From Aristolochia californica (Eukaryota > Streptophyta > Magnoliopsida > Piperales > Aristolochiaceae), in contig JARWKL010000009.1 of NCBI GenBank assembly GCA_029961685.1, positions 10,553,758 to 10,617,757 of the forward strand: a stretch of 64,000 nucleotides of DNA, in the 5' to 3' direction. Shown piece after piece: positions 11,464 through 22,756 of this stretch. The notes under the pieces were generated by a model. It made no database searches. It saw only the letters and a list, made by a program, of their open reading frames with translations, and was not told where the DNA came from. Position 1 is the first letter of the stretch. Each line of letters begins with the position of its first letter. The position numbers and the translations under genes are program-made.

Positions 11464-12509
11464 CGCGACCTGAGATGACCCAGGTTCATAAGATTAGAGA
11501 CGAGGTGGGTCTTGCCCATAGACCACCCGGAACGATGTGGTGCCCAGTGTTGTGAGGTAAGAGGTGTTATAACAATACTCGGCCCAAGCCAACCAACAGA
11601 CCCAACGCCTGGGCGAGTCATCAACGAAACACCTCAAATACATTTCCAGAGTGCGATTGACCACTTATGTTTGCCCATCGGTCTGAGGGTGGTAGGCCGA
11701 GGAGAAGGTTAACTTCGTGCCATGTAATTTGAATAGTTTGGTCCAAAATTTACTGATGAAGACTGCATCATGGTCACTGGTGATGGACTCGAGTAAGCCA
11801 TGAAGGTGGACAATCTGGTCCATGAAAAGCTGAGCGACATGAAGGCGGTATAGGGATGTGCGAGGGCCAGGATGTGCTCATATTTAGAGAACCGATCCAC
11901 AATGACCAGAATAATGGATAGGCTGGAAGAGGGGGGAGGGCCATTTATAAAGTCCATGGAGATATCTACCCATATCTGTGACGGTAGATGAAGAGGTTGA
12001 AGCAGGCATGCTGGATTTAAAGATTCTTCCTTGTTTCGTTGGCAAACCTGGCAAACAGCTACATATTCAGATATCATCCTTTTCATACCCCTCCAATAAA
12101 AGTCACGACGAAGACAAAAATATGTTTTCTGCTGGCCTTCATGAGTGCTGTGGTGAAAGGAAGAGATATTGCTGGGGATGAGTGCAGAAGTCGGATGGAG
12201 ATAAATGCAGCTCTTATACACTACAAGATGGTCTTGAACTGCCCAGTCGCTATCCATAGTATGGTGCTCGATTTTATCGTACAATTCCAGAAGCTCGGGC
12301 TGGTGCTGAATGTCCTCCTGGATGGAATTAAGTAAAAGTGATCGGGGTTGACTAATGGCGTGCAGCTGCGAGTCCCCTACTTCCTTGTGTGACAAGGCAT
12401 CAACCGCCCTGTTAAGATGGCCTGGTTTGTACTCCACATGAAAATCAAACCCCATTAATTTTCTCAGCCAATGTTGTCGCGGCGAAGTAGTGAGGCGTTG
12501 CTCCAACAA
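11464..12509 (-). pseudogene. Gypsy-1 integrase
   Basis: The open frame 11709-12509 contains VEYKPGHLNRAVDALS (RNase H end) and the HHCC zinc domain (HSTHEGQQKT ... CQVCQRNK). It then enters the catalytic core (VDISMDFINGPP ... VIVDRFSKYEH); the core then shifts frame. DDE integrase, inactive. Confidence 0.85.
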
Positions 12510-12764
12510 GTATTTCAGACTGCAGTGGTCTGTTCGTACCTTACAGATAGGGCCTCCAATGCTGAATAGCTTTTGCTAAGCCGATAAGTTCCCTTTCATA
12601 TGCAGCTAACTTGTGGTGGTGCGGGGCAAGGTGGCGGCTGAAATAGGCAATGGGGTGGCCCTATTGCTTTAAGACGGAGCCAATGCCTCTTCCTGAAGCA
12701 TCACATTCAATGCAAAAGGTTCCTCAAAGTTGGGTAGTTGTAGAACCAAGGCAGAAGCTAATGC
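12510..12764 (-). pseudogene. Gypsy-1 RNase H, degraded
   Basis: Between the RT block and the integrase frame, sequence resembling Gypsy RNase H continues with several stops; the next frame opens with LLEQRLTTSPRQHWLRKL. I could not place all catalytic residues. Confidence 0.55.
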
Positions 12765-14321
12765 CTATTTCAATTTTTGAAAGGATGACACTGCAATATC
12801 AGACCACTGGAAGGCATTATGCTTGAGTAAGTTGTTCAATAGTGCTACAATCTGACCATACTCGCGAATGAATTTTCCGTAATACCCAGTGAGGCCTAAA
12901 AATCCCCTTAATGCCGTGACTGACTGGGGAGTAGGCCAATCAATAACTGCCTGAATCTTGCTAGTATCCACTTTGACGCCGGAGGCGGAGATAACATGAC
13001 CCAAATAAGCAACTTTTGACATACCGATAGCAAATTTCAATTGGTTGAGGAAGAGATGGTGGGCATGTAGTAGTATGAATACCTGTCTCAATTGTTGCAG
13101 ATGGTCTTCCCAAGTCTTGCTATAAATCAATATATCATCAAAGAAGACCAAAACATATTTACGTAAGAATGGACGAAATACCTTGTTCATAAGCCCCTGA
13201 AAGGTGGAAGGGGCGTTGGAAAGCCCAAATGGCATCACCAAGAACTCAAAATGACCATCATACGTTCTGAATGCTGTTTTCTTCACGTATTCAGGGTGTA
13301 CCCGAATCTGATGGTAGCCAGATTTCAAGTCCAACTTAGTAAATAATTGTGTCCCATGTAACTCGTCCAATAATTCGTCCACCACCGGAATAAGAAATTA
13401 ATCCTTTACTGTTCGAGCGTTGAGCTCGCGGTAGTCCACACAAAAGTGCCAAGAATTATCATGTTTTTTCACCAACAACACCGGGGAAGAAAATGGGGAG
13501 TGGCTGGGTTGAATAAGGCCATGAGCTAACATCTGCTGACATTGTCGTTCTATCTCATTTTTATGAAAATATGGGTAACGGTAGGGATGCACTACCGCTG
13601 GCTCGGTGTCCATCTTTAACCGAAGACAATGATCACAAGCTCGTATGGGCAGAAGTGCAACTGGCTGCTGAAATAAGTCAGCGAATTTTGTCAAGAGTGT
13701 GTTTAAGTGACAACAATCTGAATCCATACCGTTGATACTCTGGAGAGTGCACGGTAACTGAGCCTGGGTGCCATGTAGGGTGAGCTGGTGATGGTCTTGT
13801 GTAAAACTTTGGAAATCCCATAGAATCGGACCCAACTGTTGCAACCATTTAATTCCCAATACCAAATCGAAGCCAGCAAGTGGAATGACCAAGAAATCGG
13901 CCACAAAGGTGTTCCCCTCTATAACAAATGGAACAACTGAATAGAACCCCACACTGATAACCTTGTCCCCATTAGCCACAAAGACTAAAATGCCTGAATT
14001 TTTCTGAAGTGATAAGCCCAACTGTTGTACCACTGGTTGGCTGAGAAAATTTTGGGTGCTGCCCAAGTCGACTAGTGCCAGTAACATGAGACTTTGGATG
14101 GTAGCATGGACCTGCATGGTGTTGGTGTTGTGCAACCCAGTCATGGAGTGGAGGGAAAGGGAAATAGCTGGTTCCTCCACTTCGGTGTCGTCTTCATCCT
14201 CTTGTGTGGCACCCTCTCCTGGATCGTCCACCTCTAACCAAAATAGCCTTTTGCAGAGATGGCCCGTTCGATATTTTTCTTCACAATTAAAACACAGTCC
14301 TTGAGCCCATCTTTGGTCCAT
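12765..14321 (-). pseudogene. Gypsy-1 protease and reverse transcriptase
   Basis: The zinc knuckle CFNCEEKYRTGHLC stands near the start. The retropepsin-like site is LVDLGSTQNF (G replaced by L), followed by VIPLAGFDLVLGIKWL. RT begins about residue 230 ([20 protein letters not shown]), and the second block has the intact catalytic box VFFDDILIYS and YLGHVIS. Both blocks lie in the same frame, separated by a single TAA at 13398-13400. Confidence 0.9.
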
Positions 14322-15322
14322 TTCTACTTTGGAAAGGCGTCTGATAAATTGTGGTGGGGGAGTGGGCGTGGTAGTCTATGATGTACTGGAGGGAGGGGTT
14401 CCCTGGCGCAGTAGGTGGGGGGGGGGGGGGTCTTGATGGAACACCTGGTGGTGCTCGGCCTAGCCATGGGGGTTTCCTGCCCAATGATTCCTTTAAGATA
14501 TGCTGTTTGGCATCCAGTGTACGTGCCAAGTTCATGGCGTGTGCTAAAGATGGGGGGTCGTGTAATTCCACCTCAAGGCACAACGCCTCAACCAGACCAG
14601 CGGTAAACAAGTGGACATATTGGTTTGGATGCACCAACAGACTGGCGCGGGCGGGCAAGTTGTTCTTGAAATAATTTTTGGTGTTGTTTAATAGACCCAA
14701 TTTGTTTGAGATTGACCAAATCTCCTAGAGGATTGCTACGTGCTGGAGGACCAAACCGTAACATGCAACAGTCTTTGAAAATCTCCTAACCATACACATG
14801 ATGCTCATTTTTAAATTGATGATACCACAGAAGCGTTTCGTCGAGCATGTGGAATTCAGCTAATGGAACCTTGTCCTCGGGCTGGGTTCTTCGATTGCAA
14901 AAGAAGTGGTCACACCAGTGTTACCGAATCAGAGGGTCCAAAAACCCATCATACGTGGAAAATTCTAATTTAGTATACCGGGGCACCGTCGTGTGGCCTG
15001 GTCCCTGGACTCCCTCGGTTGGAGGTGTTTGGCACAAATACGGTGGTGGGGGAGAGGGATGGGCTGGTGGGTGGTCAGACGAGTGTGAGGAACTTCCTAG
15101 CTGAGCCACAATGCGAGCAAACCTTTATTCCATACGAACCATCATTTGGTGGAAGTTGTCTTTGAGGCCGAAAACTTCCTGTTGAAGTGCATCAACCTGA
15201 GCTTGAAGCTCAGCATGATTTTCCTCTATGAAATTTTGCAAATCAGTCGGGGAAGAGGAATCACCAATGATGGTCCTGTCTGATACTACGATGTTAGGTT
15301 CCCTTGCCATAGATCGAGTCAC
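14287..15322 (-). pseudogene. Gypsy-1 gag
   Basis: 15125-15322 is the N-terminus (begins in the 5' LTR, then a coiled-coil-like stretch ELQAQVDALQQEVFGLKDN). 14287-14700 is the C-terminal half with a proline run encoded by a 12-G tract near 14418-14430. The frame is broken between. Capsid/nucleocapsid role. Confidence 0.8.
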
Positions 15323-15648
15323 CCAGGGATCTCCTATGGCTTCCAGGTTGAATGACGATGAAGGGAGTGACTTAGGGTAGGGAAGATGTTGAGCTTTCGA
15401 AGGAGCTCCACCCTTAGGCCTCTTGAGAGAGAGAACCTGATCTCATTTACAACTATTGATCAATGCTTACCCTTTCATTAACCAGACATCCCTTTAAGGG
15501 GATTCGGGAATGCCGCCAACAAAGGCCAAACAAGAGGCCATAAGTTCCAACCGAATTACAAGAAATCCTACTAATGAAATAAGTTGAAAATTACATAATC
15601 TACCCTTTGTGTCGACTAGCCACTCTTGATGCTATGGAGTCCATAACA
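15292..15648 (-). repeat. 5' LTR of Gypsy-1
   Basis: 357 bp, TGTTAGGTTCCC ... CCATAACA. In element sense its 3' end contains the first codons of gag (MTRSMAREPN), so the gag frame starts within the LTR. A degenerate initiator-Met primer site (TAGTATCAGACAGG sense) lies at 15277-15290. Confidence 0.93.
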
Positions 15649-15653
15649 CCCTC

Positions 15654-15896
15654 TTCCATTCTTGGTCATAGATCTCCATATTCCTTATTTTTCTACATGG
15701 TGATCCTTTTTTGCTTCCCTTGAAAGTCTTTGGCTATACATGCTTTGTTCATATTACCTCCCCATAACATAGTAAACTTAATCCAAACTTTGTCAAGTGT
15801 ATCTTCTTAGGATACTCTCGCATGCAGAAGGGTTATGTTTGCTACAATCCTACTCTACAAAGGTTACTTGTGTATAGGGATGTATCTGTTGGAAGA
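15654..15896 (+). pseudogene. Copia-C integrase end
   Basis: Continues Copia-C after Gypsy-1: PSSILGHRSPY, then GYTCFVHI and CIFLGYSRMQKGYVCYNPT, the C-terminal Copia integrase region, up to the insertion of NA-1 at 15897. Contains a stop. It rejoins 10539 after removal of Gypsy-1 and one CCCTC. Confidence 0.85.
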
Positions 15897-16328
15897 TAGG
15901 CCCAAGCCCGCATGACCAAGGGAGACCCACATATGTAAGAGTATTATAAGATGGACCACATGACCAAGGAAGGCCCACAAGATGGGTCCAAATACGTAAG
16001 AAGTAGGACCCACCATGATTACCACGAGCTGACATCCTTATCACATAAGTTGGAAGATCAAGAAGGACTCATAAAGGCATCTTTATCTTATGGTCACATC
16101 CTAGAAGAGTTCTAGTTTGAGTTATGTTTGTCTTTTATCTATATTGAGTTATTTAATTATGCTAGGACTTATCTTTAAGTTTTAGAGTTTGGGTGTAATT
16201 GGGACAAAAGTAGTTTTATTGTAATTAGACTCTACTACCTTCCTCTATTATAAATAGAGGTTCATGTACTATAATTATAATAATTTAATTAAGTCAATGA
16301 AGTATTTCTCTTTTCCATAAATTGAACA
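15897..16328 (+). repeat. 5' LTR of NA-1
   Basis: 432 bp, TGTTGGAAGATAGG ... AAATTGAACA. TATA-like CTATTATAAATAGAGG near 16245-16261, about 65 bp before the LTR end. Confidence 0.93.
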
Positions 16329-16544
16329 TGGTATCAGAGCAGGTTCTGTGAGTTGACTTGGTCAACCCACAAAGATAATGAGATCATTTTCTCTAAAACC
16401 TAAACCCTAAGTCTAGGTTCGTCGTGATTTTTTTCTGTTTCTACACTCGTAGTTTACTTTGCATTTTTCACCTCTATACTGATATTTTCATATTAAAAAT
16501 TATATATTGATGGAAATATATTTGAGTCTACTTTCAAAAAAAAA

Positions 16545-17200
16545 ATTATTTTTTCCAATTGGAGTTATTTACAAAGAGAAATCGATATTTGAATGAGCAA
16601 AGGTCAGATTGCAAAAGAGGTTTCGGCAGTTGCAGAAAGCTTCAAATTTTGAGGTAATTTATGCTATCAAGAACGAGACTTTATATGGAAAAATTTGTAT
16701 CAAAAGAAATATATGTAAGTCTATTCTCTTTAATATTCAATAAATTTTCAATCGGATTTATATACAAAGATAAATTAATATTTGAAACAGTGAAGGTCAG
16801 ATTGGAAAAAAGGTTCAAGCGGCAGTAGAAAGCTTCAACTTCCGAGGTATATTATGCTATCAAGAACAAGACTTTATATGGATAATTATATATATAAAAA
16901 AATATATGTAAGTATAGTTTTTTACCTATTCAATCAATTCTTGATCTGAATTTTTTATAAGGAGATATTGATCTTGGAAGAGTCAATGGTCATGATGAAA
17001 AAAAGGAGAACAATGCTTTGTTCGGCCAGATGACAGAGACCGAAATCTATCTGATTATTTATCTTCTGATACTTATATTTTATGAAGATATATATATTTG
17101 AATGAAAGGTATTTAAGTCTAGTTTCATAAGTAAAAATTTTTATGTCAATCTTATCTATATTTAAAGATATATTCACATTGGAAGAATCAAAGGTCATGC
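16545..17200 (+). repeat. Degenerate tandem repeats of about 192 bp inside NA-1
   Basis: The phrase beginning CAATTGGAGTTATTTACAAAG near 16557 recurs in diverged form near 16749, 16941 and 17145 (spacing about 192, 192 and 204). Each is followed by AT-rich sequence and an AAGGTCA(G/T) phrase. Copies 1 and 2 are clearest; 3 and 4 are weak. No coding function seen. Confidence 0.6.
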
Positions 17201-17397
17201 TGGTATTCTGTTGCATTGAAAAATCAGAATTTAAGCCCACTGTTTTGCGTCACTTTTTGAGTTGATATATCATGAAAATATCTCACTTATCCCTGGTTTG
17301 AAGGCTTATTCATACGTCTATGTTATTTGGCCTTATTGCTACATCTATGATATTTGGTTCAAGCTGGGGTCACTATCATTATCTCCCAGTTTGAGGG

Positions 17398-17432
17398 GGG
17401 AGAAGTAGAAGAAGTAGAAGAAGTAGAAGAAA
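17398..17432 (+). repeat. GAAGTA microsatellite in NA-1
   Basis: About four copies of the 9-bp unit GAAGTAGAA, adjacent to an internal polypurine-tract-like TTTGAGGGGGGAG (17390-17402). Confidence 0.8.
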
Positions 17433-17705
17433 GAGGTATTTTATTCCATGTTGTGGATAAGTTTATGTAAAAAAAATATTCAAGAAAGGGGGAGCACAAA
17501 AGATGAAGTTTATGCATGTAGAAAAAAATATTTATATCAAATTAAGATTATTTAATGGGTCCTTCTACAAGGTTTATGTGTTGGAAGATGGTTGTGTTAC
17601 ATTGCAGCTGCTGCTATTATGTCTCTTTGAATGAGACATTATTATTGAAGAAGAGGTGGCCTCAGTACCTTTTCTCATACCATAATTTATTTATCTCTAA
17701 AAAAT

Positions 17706-17835
17706 ATCATAATTGGGACACCATGAGAGTCGGTGCCCAGATTGGGACACCATGATAAATTTGACTCTAAAAAATATTACGATTGGGATACCATGAGAGT
17801 CTGTGTCCAGATTGGGACACTATTATAAATAAACC
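17706..17835 (+). repeat. Two-copy tandem repeat in NA-1
   Basis: A unit of roughly 65 bp containing ATTGGGACACCATGAGAGTC and CCAGATTGGGACAC occurs twice with few changes. No coding role seen. Confidence 0.6.
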
Positions 17836-18202
17836 CACTACCCCAATTGTAATAAATTTTATTACTCCTACCACTTAAGATTCGTTGTCCTGTGGAGGGG
17901 CACGGTGGTGGACACTTCAATGCAATGCTGATAGACACACTATCTACAAAAGACAGAGTGTGCCCTACATCTAGCATTAGGACTGGAGTATGGAACAATG
18001 TCTTACCGACTAGGAGTGATTTTTACTCTCACTTATATTATGCTAGCAAGGCCTCATGGAAGGATGCAACAGAGTGAGGGGGAGTGTTGGAAGATGAAGG
18101 TATATTGGAAGATGTGCCATTTTATACAAAAAAAAGATTATATACATCATTTACAGGAAGCTGGGAGTTCATGTTGTTTTCTCACCCCAGCTTGAGGGGG
18201 AG

Positions 18203-18644
18203 TGTTGGAAGATATGCCCAAGCCCACACGACCAAGGGAGGCCCACATATCTAAGAGTATTATAAGATGGGCCACAAGACCAAGGAAGACCGACAAGATG
18301 GGCCCAAACACATAAGAAGCAGGACCCACCATGATTACCACGAGCTGGCATCCTTATCATATCAGTTGGAAGATCAAGAAGGACTCACAAAGGCATCATT
18401 ATCTTATGGTCACGTTCTAGAAGAGTTCTAGTTTGAGTTATGTTTGTCTTTTATCTATATTGAGTTATTTAATTATGTTAGGATTTATCTTTAAGTGTTA
18501 GAGTTTGCGTGTAATTGGGACAAATGTAGTTTTATTGTAATTGGACTCTACTACCTTCCTCTATTATAAATAGAGGTTCATGTACGCTGATTATAATAAG
18601 TTAATGAAGTCAATGAAGCATTTCACTTTTCCATAAATTCAACA
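18203..18644 (+). repeat. 3' LTR of NA-1
   Basis: 442 bp, TGTTGGAAGATATG ... AAATTCAACA, highly similar to the 5' copy and preceded by a polypurine tract. Confidence 0.93.
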
Positions 18645-19695
18645 GTATCCTTTTTTAAAGACTTTTCATACTATTCTAAAAATGCCCCTCCAGGTCTATC
18701 CTTTGTACTAGCCTCTCCTCGACCAGTTATGCCCCATGCTACAGAAACTGTTTAACCCCTAAAGCACTAGCTAACACCACACATGCAGATTTTGCGGATC
18801 CCAAAGAGGAAAGTCCATCTTCTCCTGTTCCTTTTGGACCACAATATGATACTCGACTAATCGCCTTAAGGAAAGAACCCAGAGCTTTCTCTAGGCCTTC
18901 TACTTCTCACCCCATATCCAATTTTGTGTCTCACCACCGTTTATATTCTTCATGTTGTCAATTTATTATGTCTATCTCTCATCTATCTCTGTTTTGTAGT
19001 CCTAGTAGGAGGCTTTGAGACATCCAGGGTGGAAGACAACAATGGAAGAAGAAATGCAAACATTCTATGCGAATAAGACATGGGCTCTAGTTCCTCTTCT
19101 ATAGGGAAAAAGCTTGTCGGCTATAAGTGGGTCTATACAGTTAAACACAATGTGGATGGGTCAGTTGCTCGCCTTAAGGCCCACCTCATTGCCAAAGGCT
19201 ATACACCGTGTTATGGGATCGAATATGAGGACACGTTCTCTCCGGTGGCCAAATTGAACTCGGTACATATCTTATTATCTCTTGCTGCTAATTCTTTGTG
19301 GCTGGTCTATCAATTTGATGTGATAAATGCTTTCCTCAATGGGATATAATGGAAGAAATTGATATGAAACAACCACTTGGATTTGTGGTTGAGGGGGAGT
19401 CGGTATGTCGATTGAAGAAATCTCTTTTTTGTCTAAAACGGTCTCCTCATGCATGGTTTGATAAATTTAGCCAAGCACGAATACGGGCCAAATTTCACAA
19501 ATGATCCGTAGATCACTCCATCTTTCTTAAAGACACACCTAAAGGGAATGTACTTTTGGCCATCTATGTTGATGATATTGTCTTAACCAGCAGTGATCTT
19601 GAGGGCATTTAGAAAACCAAGAAAAATATATGTGAAGAGTTCAAGACTAAAGACTTGGACTACTTAAATACTTTCTGGGTATTGAAGTGATATAG
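18645..19695 (+). pseudogene. Copia-C reverse transcriptase
   Basis: Continues Copia-C after NA-1. 19080-19349 reads KKLVGYKWVYTVKHNVDGSV, RLKAHLIAKGYT and FSPVAKLNSVHILLSLAAN, the Copia RT core. The catalytic box region near 19563-19585 (YVDDIVLTS) is present but in a different frame. Several stops. Confidence 0.85.
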
Positions 19696-20110
19696 TGCTA
19701 GGAATTAGACACCCTAATTCCAATCTAATGAGAGCAATAATAATAAATGCGAAAGAAGGGGAAAACAAGCACATAAAAACACAACAAGCTTTATACAGGT
19801 TCGCCTCAAAGTGAGACTACGTTCTGTCTTCCGCTATTGCAGTAATCCACTATGAAGACATAATAATTTACAAGAGAAATCACACAGTTATAGGTGTTTC
19901 TCTCTAACCTCTTGGGCTGAAACTCGAGATGCTTTTCAGATTAAGACCATAAGACCCTAATAGCAGCACCCCCCAATTGAATGAGAAAGCTAGGACAACC
20001 ACATTACAAGAGAGGAATTCCAAAACTGCCCTTAATGAAACAACAGTCGATACATCATGGATCCGTGACCAACTCAGCGTAAGGCGTTAATTAGGCTTTA
20101 CAACTTAACA
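19696..20110. repeat. Solo LTR in the Copia-C RT
   Basis: 415 bp, TGCTAGGAATTAG ... CAACTTAACA, flanked by TATAG (19691-19695) and TACAG (20111-20115), a TSD with one change. No primer site or polypurine tract beside it. Removing it rejoins the Copia RT sequence. Family not seen elsewhere in the window; orientation not determined. Confidence 0.75.
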
Positions 20111-20947
20111 TACAGTCCAAACATGGGATTATACTATCTCAAAGGAAGTATGTCCATGATCTACTGGAGGAGACAAAAATGATGGGGTGTAGACCAACAA
20201 AAACCCCTATAGATTCAAATATAAAATTATCTGCTGACATCGGAGAAGATGTGGATGTAAAAAAATATCAAAGACTTATGGGAAAACTCATTTATCTCGA
20301 TGTAACAATGCCAGATATATCATATGCAGTAAATGTGGTGAGTCAATACATGCACAAACCACAACTTACTCATTGACAAACACTAGAAAGAATATTGCAA
20401 TACTTCAGAGGAGCTCCAGGAAGAGGGCTTCTCTATAAGAATCATGGTCACTTCAACATAGAAGGGTTCTAAGATGTAGATTGGGCTGGATCCCTGGATG
20501 ACAAAAAATCTATTTTGGGATATTGTACAAAGGTTGGAGGGAACTTGGTTACATGGAGAAGCAAGAAGTAGAAAGTAGTTGCAAGGTCCAATGCAGAAGC
20601 AGAATATAGAGGCATGAGACACGCTGTTAGTGAGCTTCTATGGATCAGTTCCCTTCTCACTGAACATGGATTCAATAAAGAAGCTCCTATGGATCTACAT
20701 TGCGATAATTAGGCGGTGATTCATATCACCTCCAATCCGGTCTTCCATGAGATATCAAACCACATTGAGGTGGACTGCCACTTCATACGACAGAAATTCC
20801 AAGCTGGCATATTATCTCTCAAAAATATCTCCTCACAAGGGCAAGTTGCTGACATTCTCACCAAACCAGTCACTAATAAGATCTTGTCCACCATCTGCAG
20901 CAAGCTGGACATCTACGATGTTTTCTCACCCTCAGCTTGAGGGAGGG
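20111..20947 (+). pseudogene. Copia-C RT end and RNase H
   Basis: 20179-20376 has KYQRLMGKLIYLDVTMPDIS and YMHKPQLTH (RT/RNase H connection). 20716-20940 has MIHITSNPVFHEISNH, VDCHFIRQKFQAGI and VADILTKPV (RNase H). It ends in the polypurine tract CTTGAGGGAGGG before LTR bases at 20948. Confidence 0.85.
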
Positions 20948-21317
20948 TGTTAGAAGGTGGGACCAACCATGGGATTATACTATCTCAAAGAAAGTTTGTC
21001 CTTGATTTACTAGAGGAGACAAGAATGATGGCGTGTAGACTAGTAAAAATCCATTTGGATTCCAATACAAAATAATCTGCAGGCAGTGAAGAAGATGTGG
21101 ATATCAGAAAATATCAAAGACATGTGGGGAAACTCATTTATCTCTGTGTAACAAGGCTGAATATATCATATACAGTAAGTGTGGTGAGTCAATACATGCA
21201 AACCACAACTTAGTCACAGACAAGCACTAGAAAGAATATTGATGTTAGAATGTGGGACCCACCATGGTTTCACGAGCAAGTGAGACTCACCATGTGAACG
21301 TGAGATGACATGATGAG
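20948..21317 (+). repeat. Rearranged start of Copia-C 3' LTR with a repeated RNase H segment
   Basis: About 20 bp of LTR (TGTTAGAAGGTGGGACC, 20948-20967) jump at a shared CATGGGATT into a second copy (20968-21241) of the internal segment 20122-20397. The LTR then starts again at 21243 (TGTTAGAATGTGGGACC) and runs to 21317. The repeated segment differs from its partner at many sites, so it came from a diverged relative rather than a fresh duplication. Confidence 0.7.
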
Positions 21318-22196
21318 TGTTACAATCCCTCGTCATGGATCGAGTAACACGGCGTGGGACTTGAGAATCCAGCATTGTATGTGAGTGGCTGGACTTGGTA
21401 AGGTCAGAAAGAAGCCCTTTCTTGGACTGATCTTGGTCAAGTGATAAACACCCTCTTTATGAGGATGTTATGGTGCTTGATAGAGATCAAAGACCCTTAT
21501 ATAATGAACACGAATTATGGAGGAAAGGTGTTACCTTTTCTTGACCACGACGAAGAGGGTTTGACCCCTCTTCTTGTTGTTGCTCATGTTAGGGTTGGAG
21601 CCCTAACTTGGATAGCCTTTGGCCTATGTTGAGGAGCTCCTTCCTAGCTTCTCATTGGACTCAATGCTGGCAAGAAGCTAGCTTGCTGCTGCTCGTGATG
21701 GAGTGGAGGGAATTACTTAGTTCTGGCTCGGTAAGAGAGGGAGAAGCCTTCTCTTACTACTGGCAATGGAGAGGAGGCTGAGGCCTCTCTTTGAACTCGA
21801 AAAAGGGACAGAAAATCTCATTCCCTTGCTCGGTATAAATCAATGAAGATTGGATCAAGAATGCTGTGTGGATATGCAGATTTTGAGGAAATCTAGACCT
21901 AGAGATCATCAAGGGAGATCTCCAAACCCTAGAACTTGTCAAGGAGAGCTCCAAGCCTGTTTAACCTAATAATCAATGCTTGCCTTTTCTCTATTTCCTT
22001 ACCCTTTAAATAGGGTTTGACGTCATAAGTGTTTTAGGGCTAAAAATACCCATTATACCCCTAAGTCCATAATCCTTACATACTTAATGAAAAATCATAC
22101 TTAAAGCAATATAAACTATGAATTATAAAACTAATGAACTTGTTAAGTCATTGTCTCCTCCTTTGGGTGACTAGGTGTGCTATTGAGTCTACAACA
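21318..22196 (-). repeat. 3' LTR of Gypsy-2
   Basis: TGTTACAATCCCTCG ... GTCTACAACA, 879 bp. Its first 210 bp match 26460-26672. In element sense the pol frame runs about 49 bp into this LTR before its stop at 22148. Confidence 0.9.
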
Positions 22197-22756
22197 TCTG
22201 CCTCGCCTTGGAGAAAGAGCTTGTTGTCAAGCTCGTAAGTTGGGTACACCTGTTTGAAGATGTCTAACAGCTCCCAAGTAGCTGCTTCGGGCTCTGTTGC
22301 TATCCATTGGATGATAATTTTCCACTGATCATTGAGAAAATGGGCACGTAACACCGAGGATGGTGTAAGAATGACTTGTCCCTCGACTATAGGAGGAAGG
22401 AACGGAGTGGATGTAGGAGGTGGTTCCCTATGTTGTTTCAAGTGGGAAACATGAAACACATCATGCAGCTTAGCCGTGTTAGGTAGTTGTACTTGATAGG
22501 ACACCGGTCCCACACGCTGGACAATGGGGAAAGGCCAAAAAAACTTGGGGGAAAGTTTATTGCGTGACAATCCCCCAATGGACTGGTGTTTGTGCTGTTG
22601 TAGACGTAACCACACATAGTCCCCAACCTCGTAGGAGACATCACGGTACCCCTTGTCGTAGATATCTTTCATACGAACCTGAGCATGGCGCAGGCGTTCT
22701 GTGATAGTCTCCAACACCTGGTCACGATCCCTGAGGGCCTTATCAATGACATCCAC
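22148..22756 (-). pseudogene. Gypsy-2 integrase C-terminus, chromodomain-like
   Basis: 202 codons: YVWLRLQQHKHQS, KLSPKFFWPFPIVQRVGPVS, LHDVFHVSHLKQH, then a chromodomain-like stretch and YPTYELDNKLFLQGE. The frame continues into the LTR and stops at 22148. Confidence 0.85.

Larger units (their letters stand above)
10540..15648 (-). mobile_element. Gypsy-1, complete Ty3/gypsy element (chromodomain type)
   Basis: 5,109-bp element, minus strand, with perfect TSD CCCTC (10535-10539 and 15649-15653). LTRs 10540-10918 and 15292-15648. Domain order gag, protease, RT, RNase H, integrase, chromodomain-like C-terminus is that of a Ty3/gypsy chromovirus. The frames are long but carry a few stops, so it is probably recently dead. 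Inserted in the integrase of Copia-C. Confidence 0.95.
15897..18644 (+). mobile_element. NA-1, non-autonomous Copia-type LTR element
   Basis: 2,748 bp with perfect TSD GTATC (15892-15896, 18645-18649), LTRs 15897-16328 and 18203-18644, primer site TGGTATCAGAGC at 16329-16340 and polypurine tract CTTGAGGGGGAG at 18191-18202. No protease, RT or integrase. Its U3 shares a block with the Copia-C/D LTR (CACGAGCTGACATCCTTATC at about 16027-16046 and inverted form in 30557-30972), so it probably relied on Copia-C/D enzymes. Confidence 0.93.
6796..21317 (+). mobile_element. Copia-C, large nested Ty1/copia element
   Basis: Plus-strand Copia with 5' LTR 6796-7284, initiator-Met primer site 7285-7296, a long untranslated leader, gag/protease/integrase to 10539, integrase end 15654-15896, RT 18645-19695, RNase H 20111-20940, and the start of its 3' LTR at 20948 and 21243. 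Three insertions separate the parts: Gypsy-1, NA-1 and a solo LTR. Removing each with one TSD restores contiguous Copia sequence. The 3' LTR is cut at 21317 by Gypsy-2. Coding frames carry many stops. Confidence 0.88.

Noticed and set aside
14415..14432. G12 tract as a possible G-quadruplex or second polypurine tract in Gypsy-1.
   Set aside because: It encodes the proline run of gag on the minus strand and has the wrong place for a polypurine tract.
16545..17200. Regular repeats considered as a CRISPR array.
   Set aside because: Eukaryotic context, long diverged units, and no short identical repeats with unique spacers.
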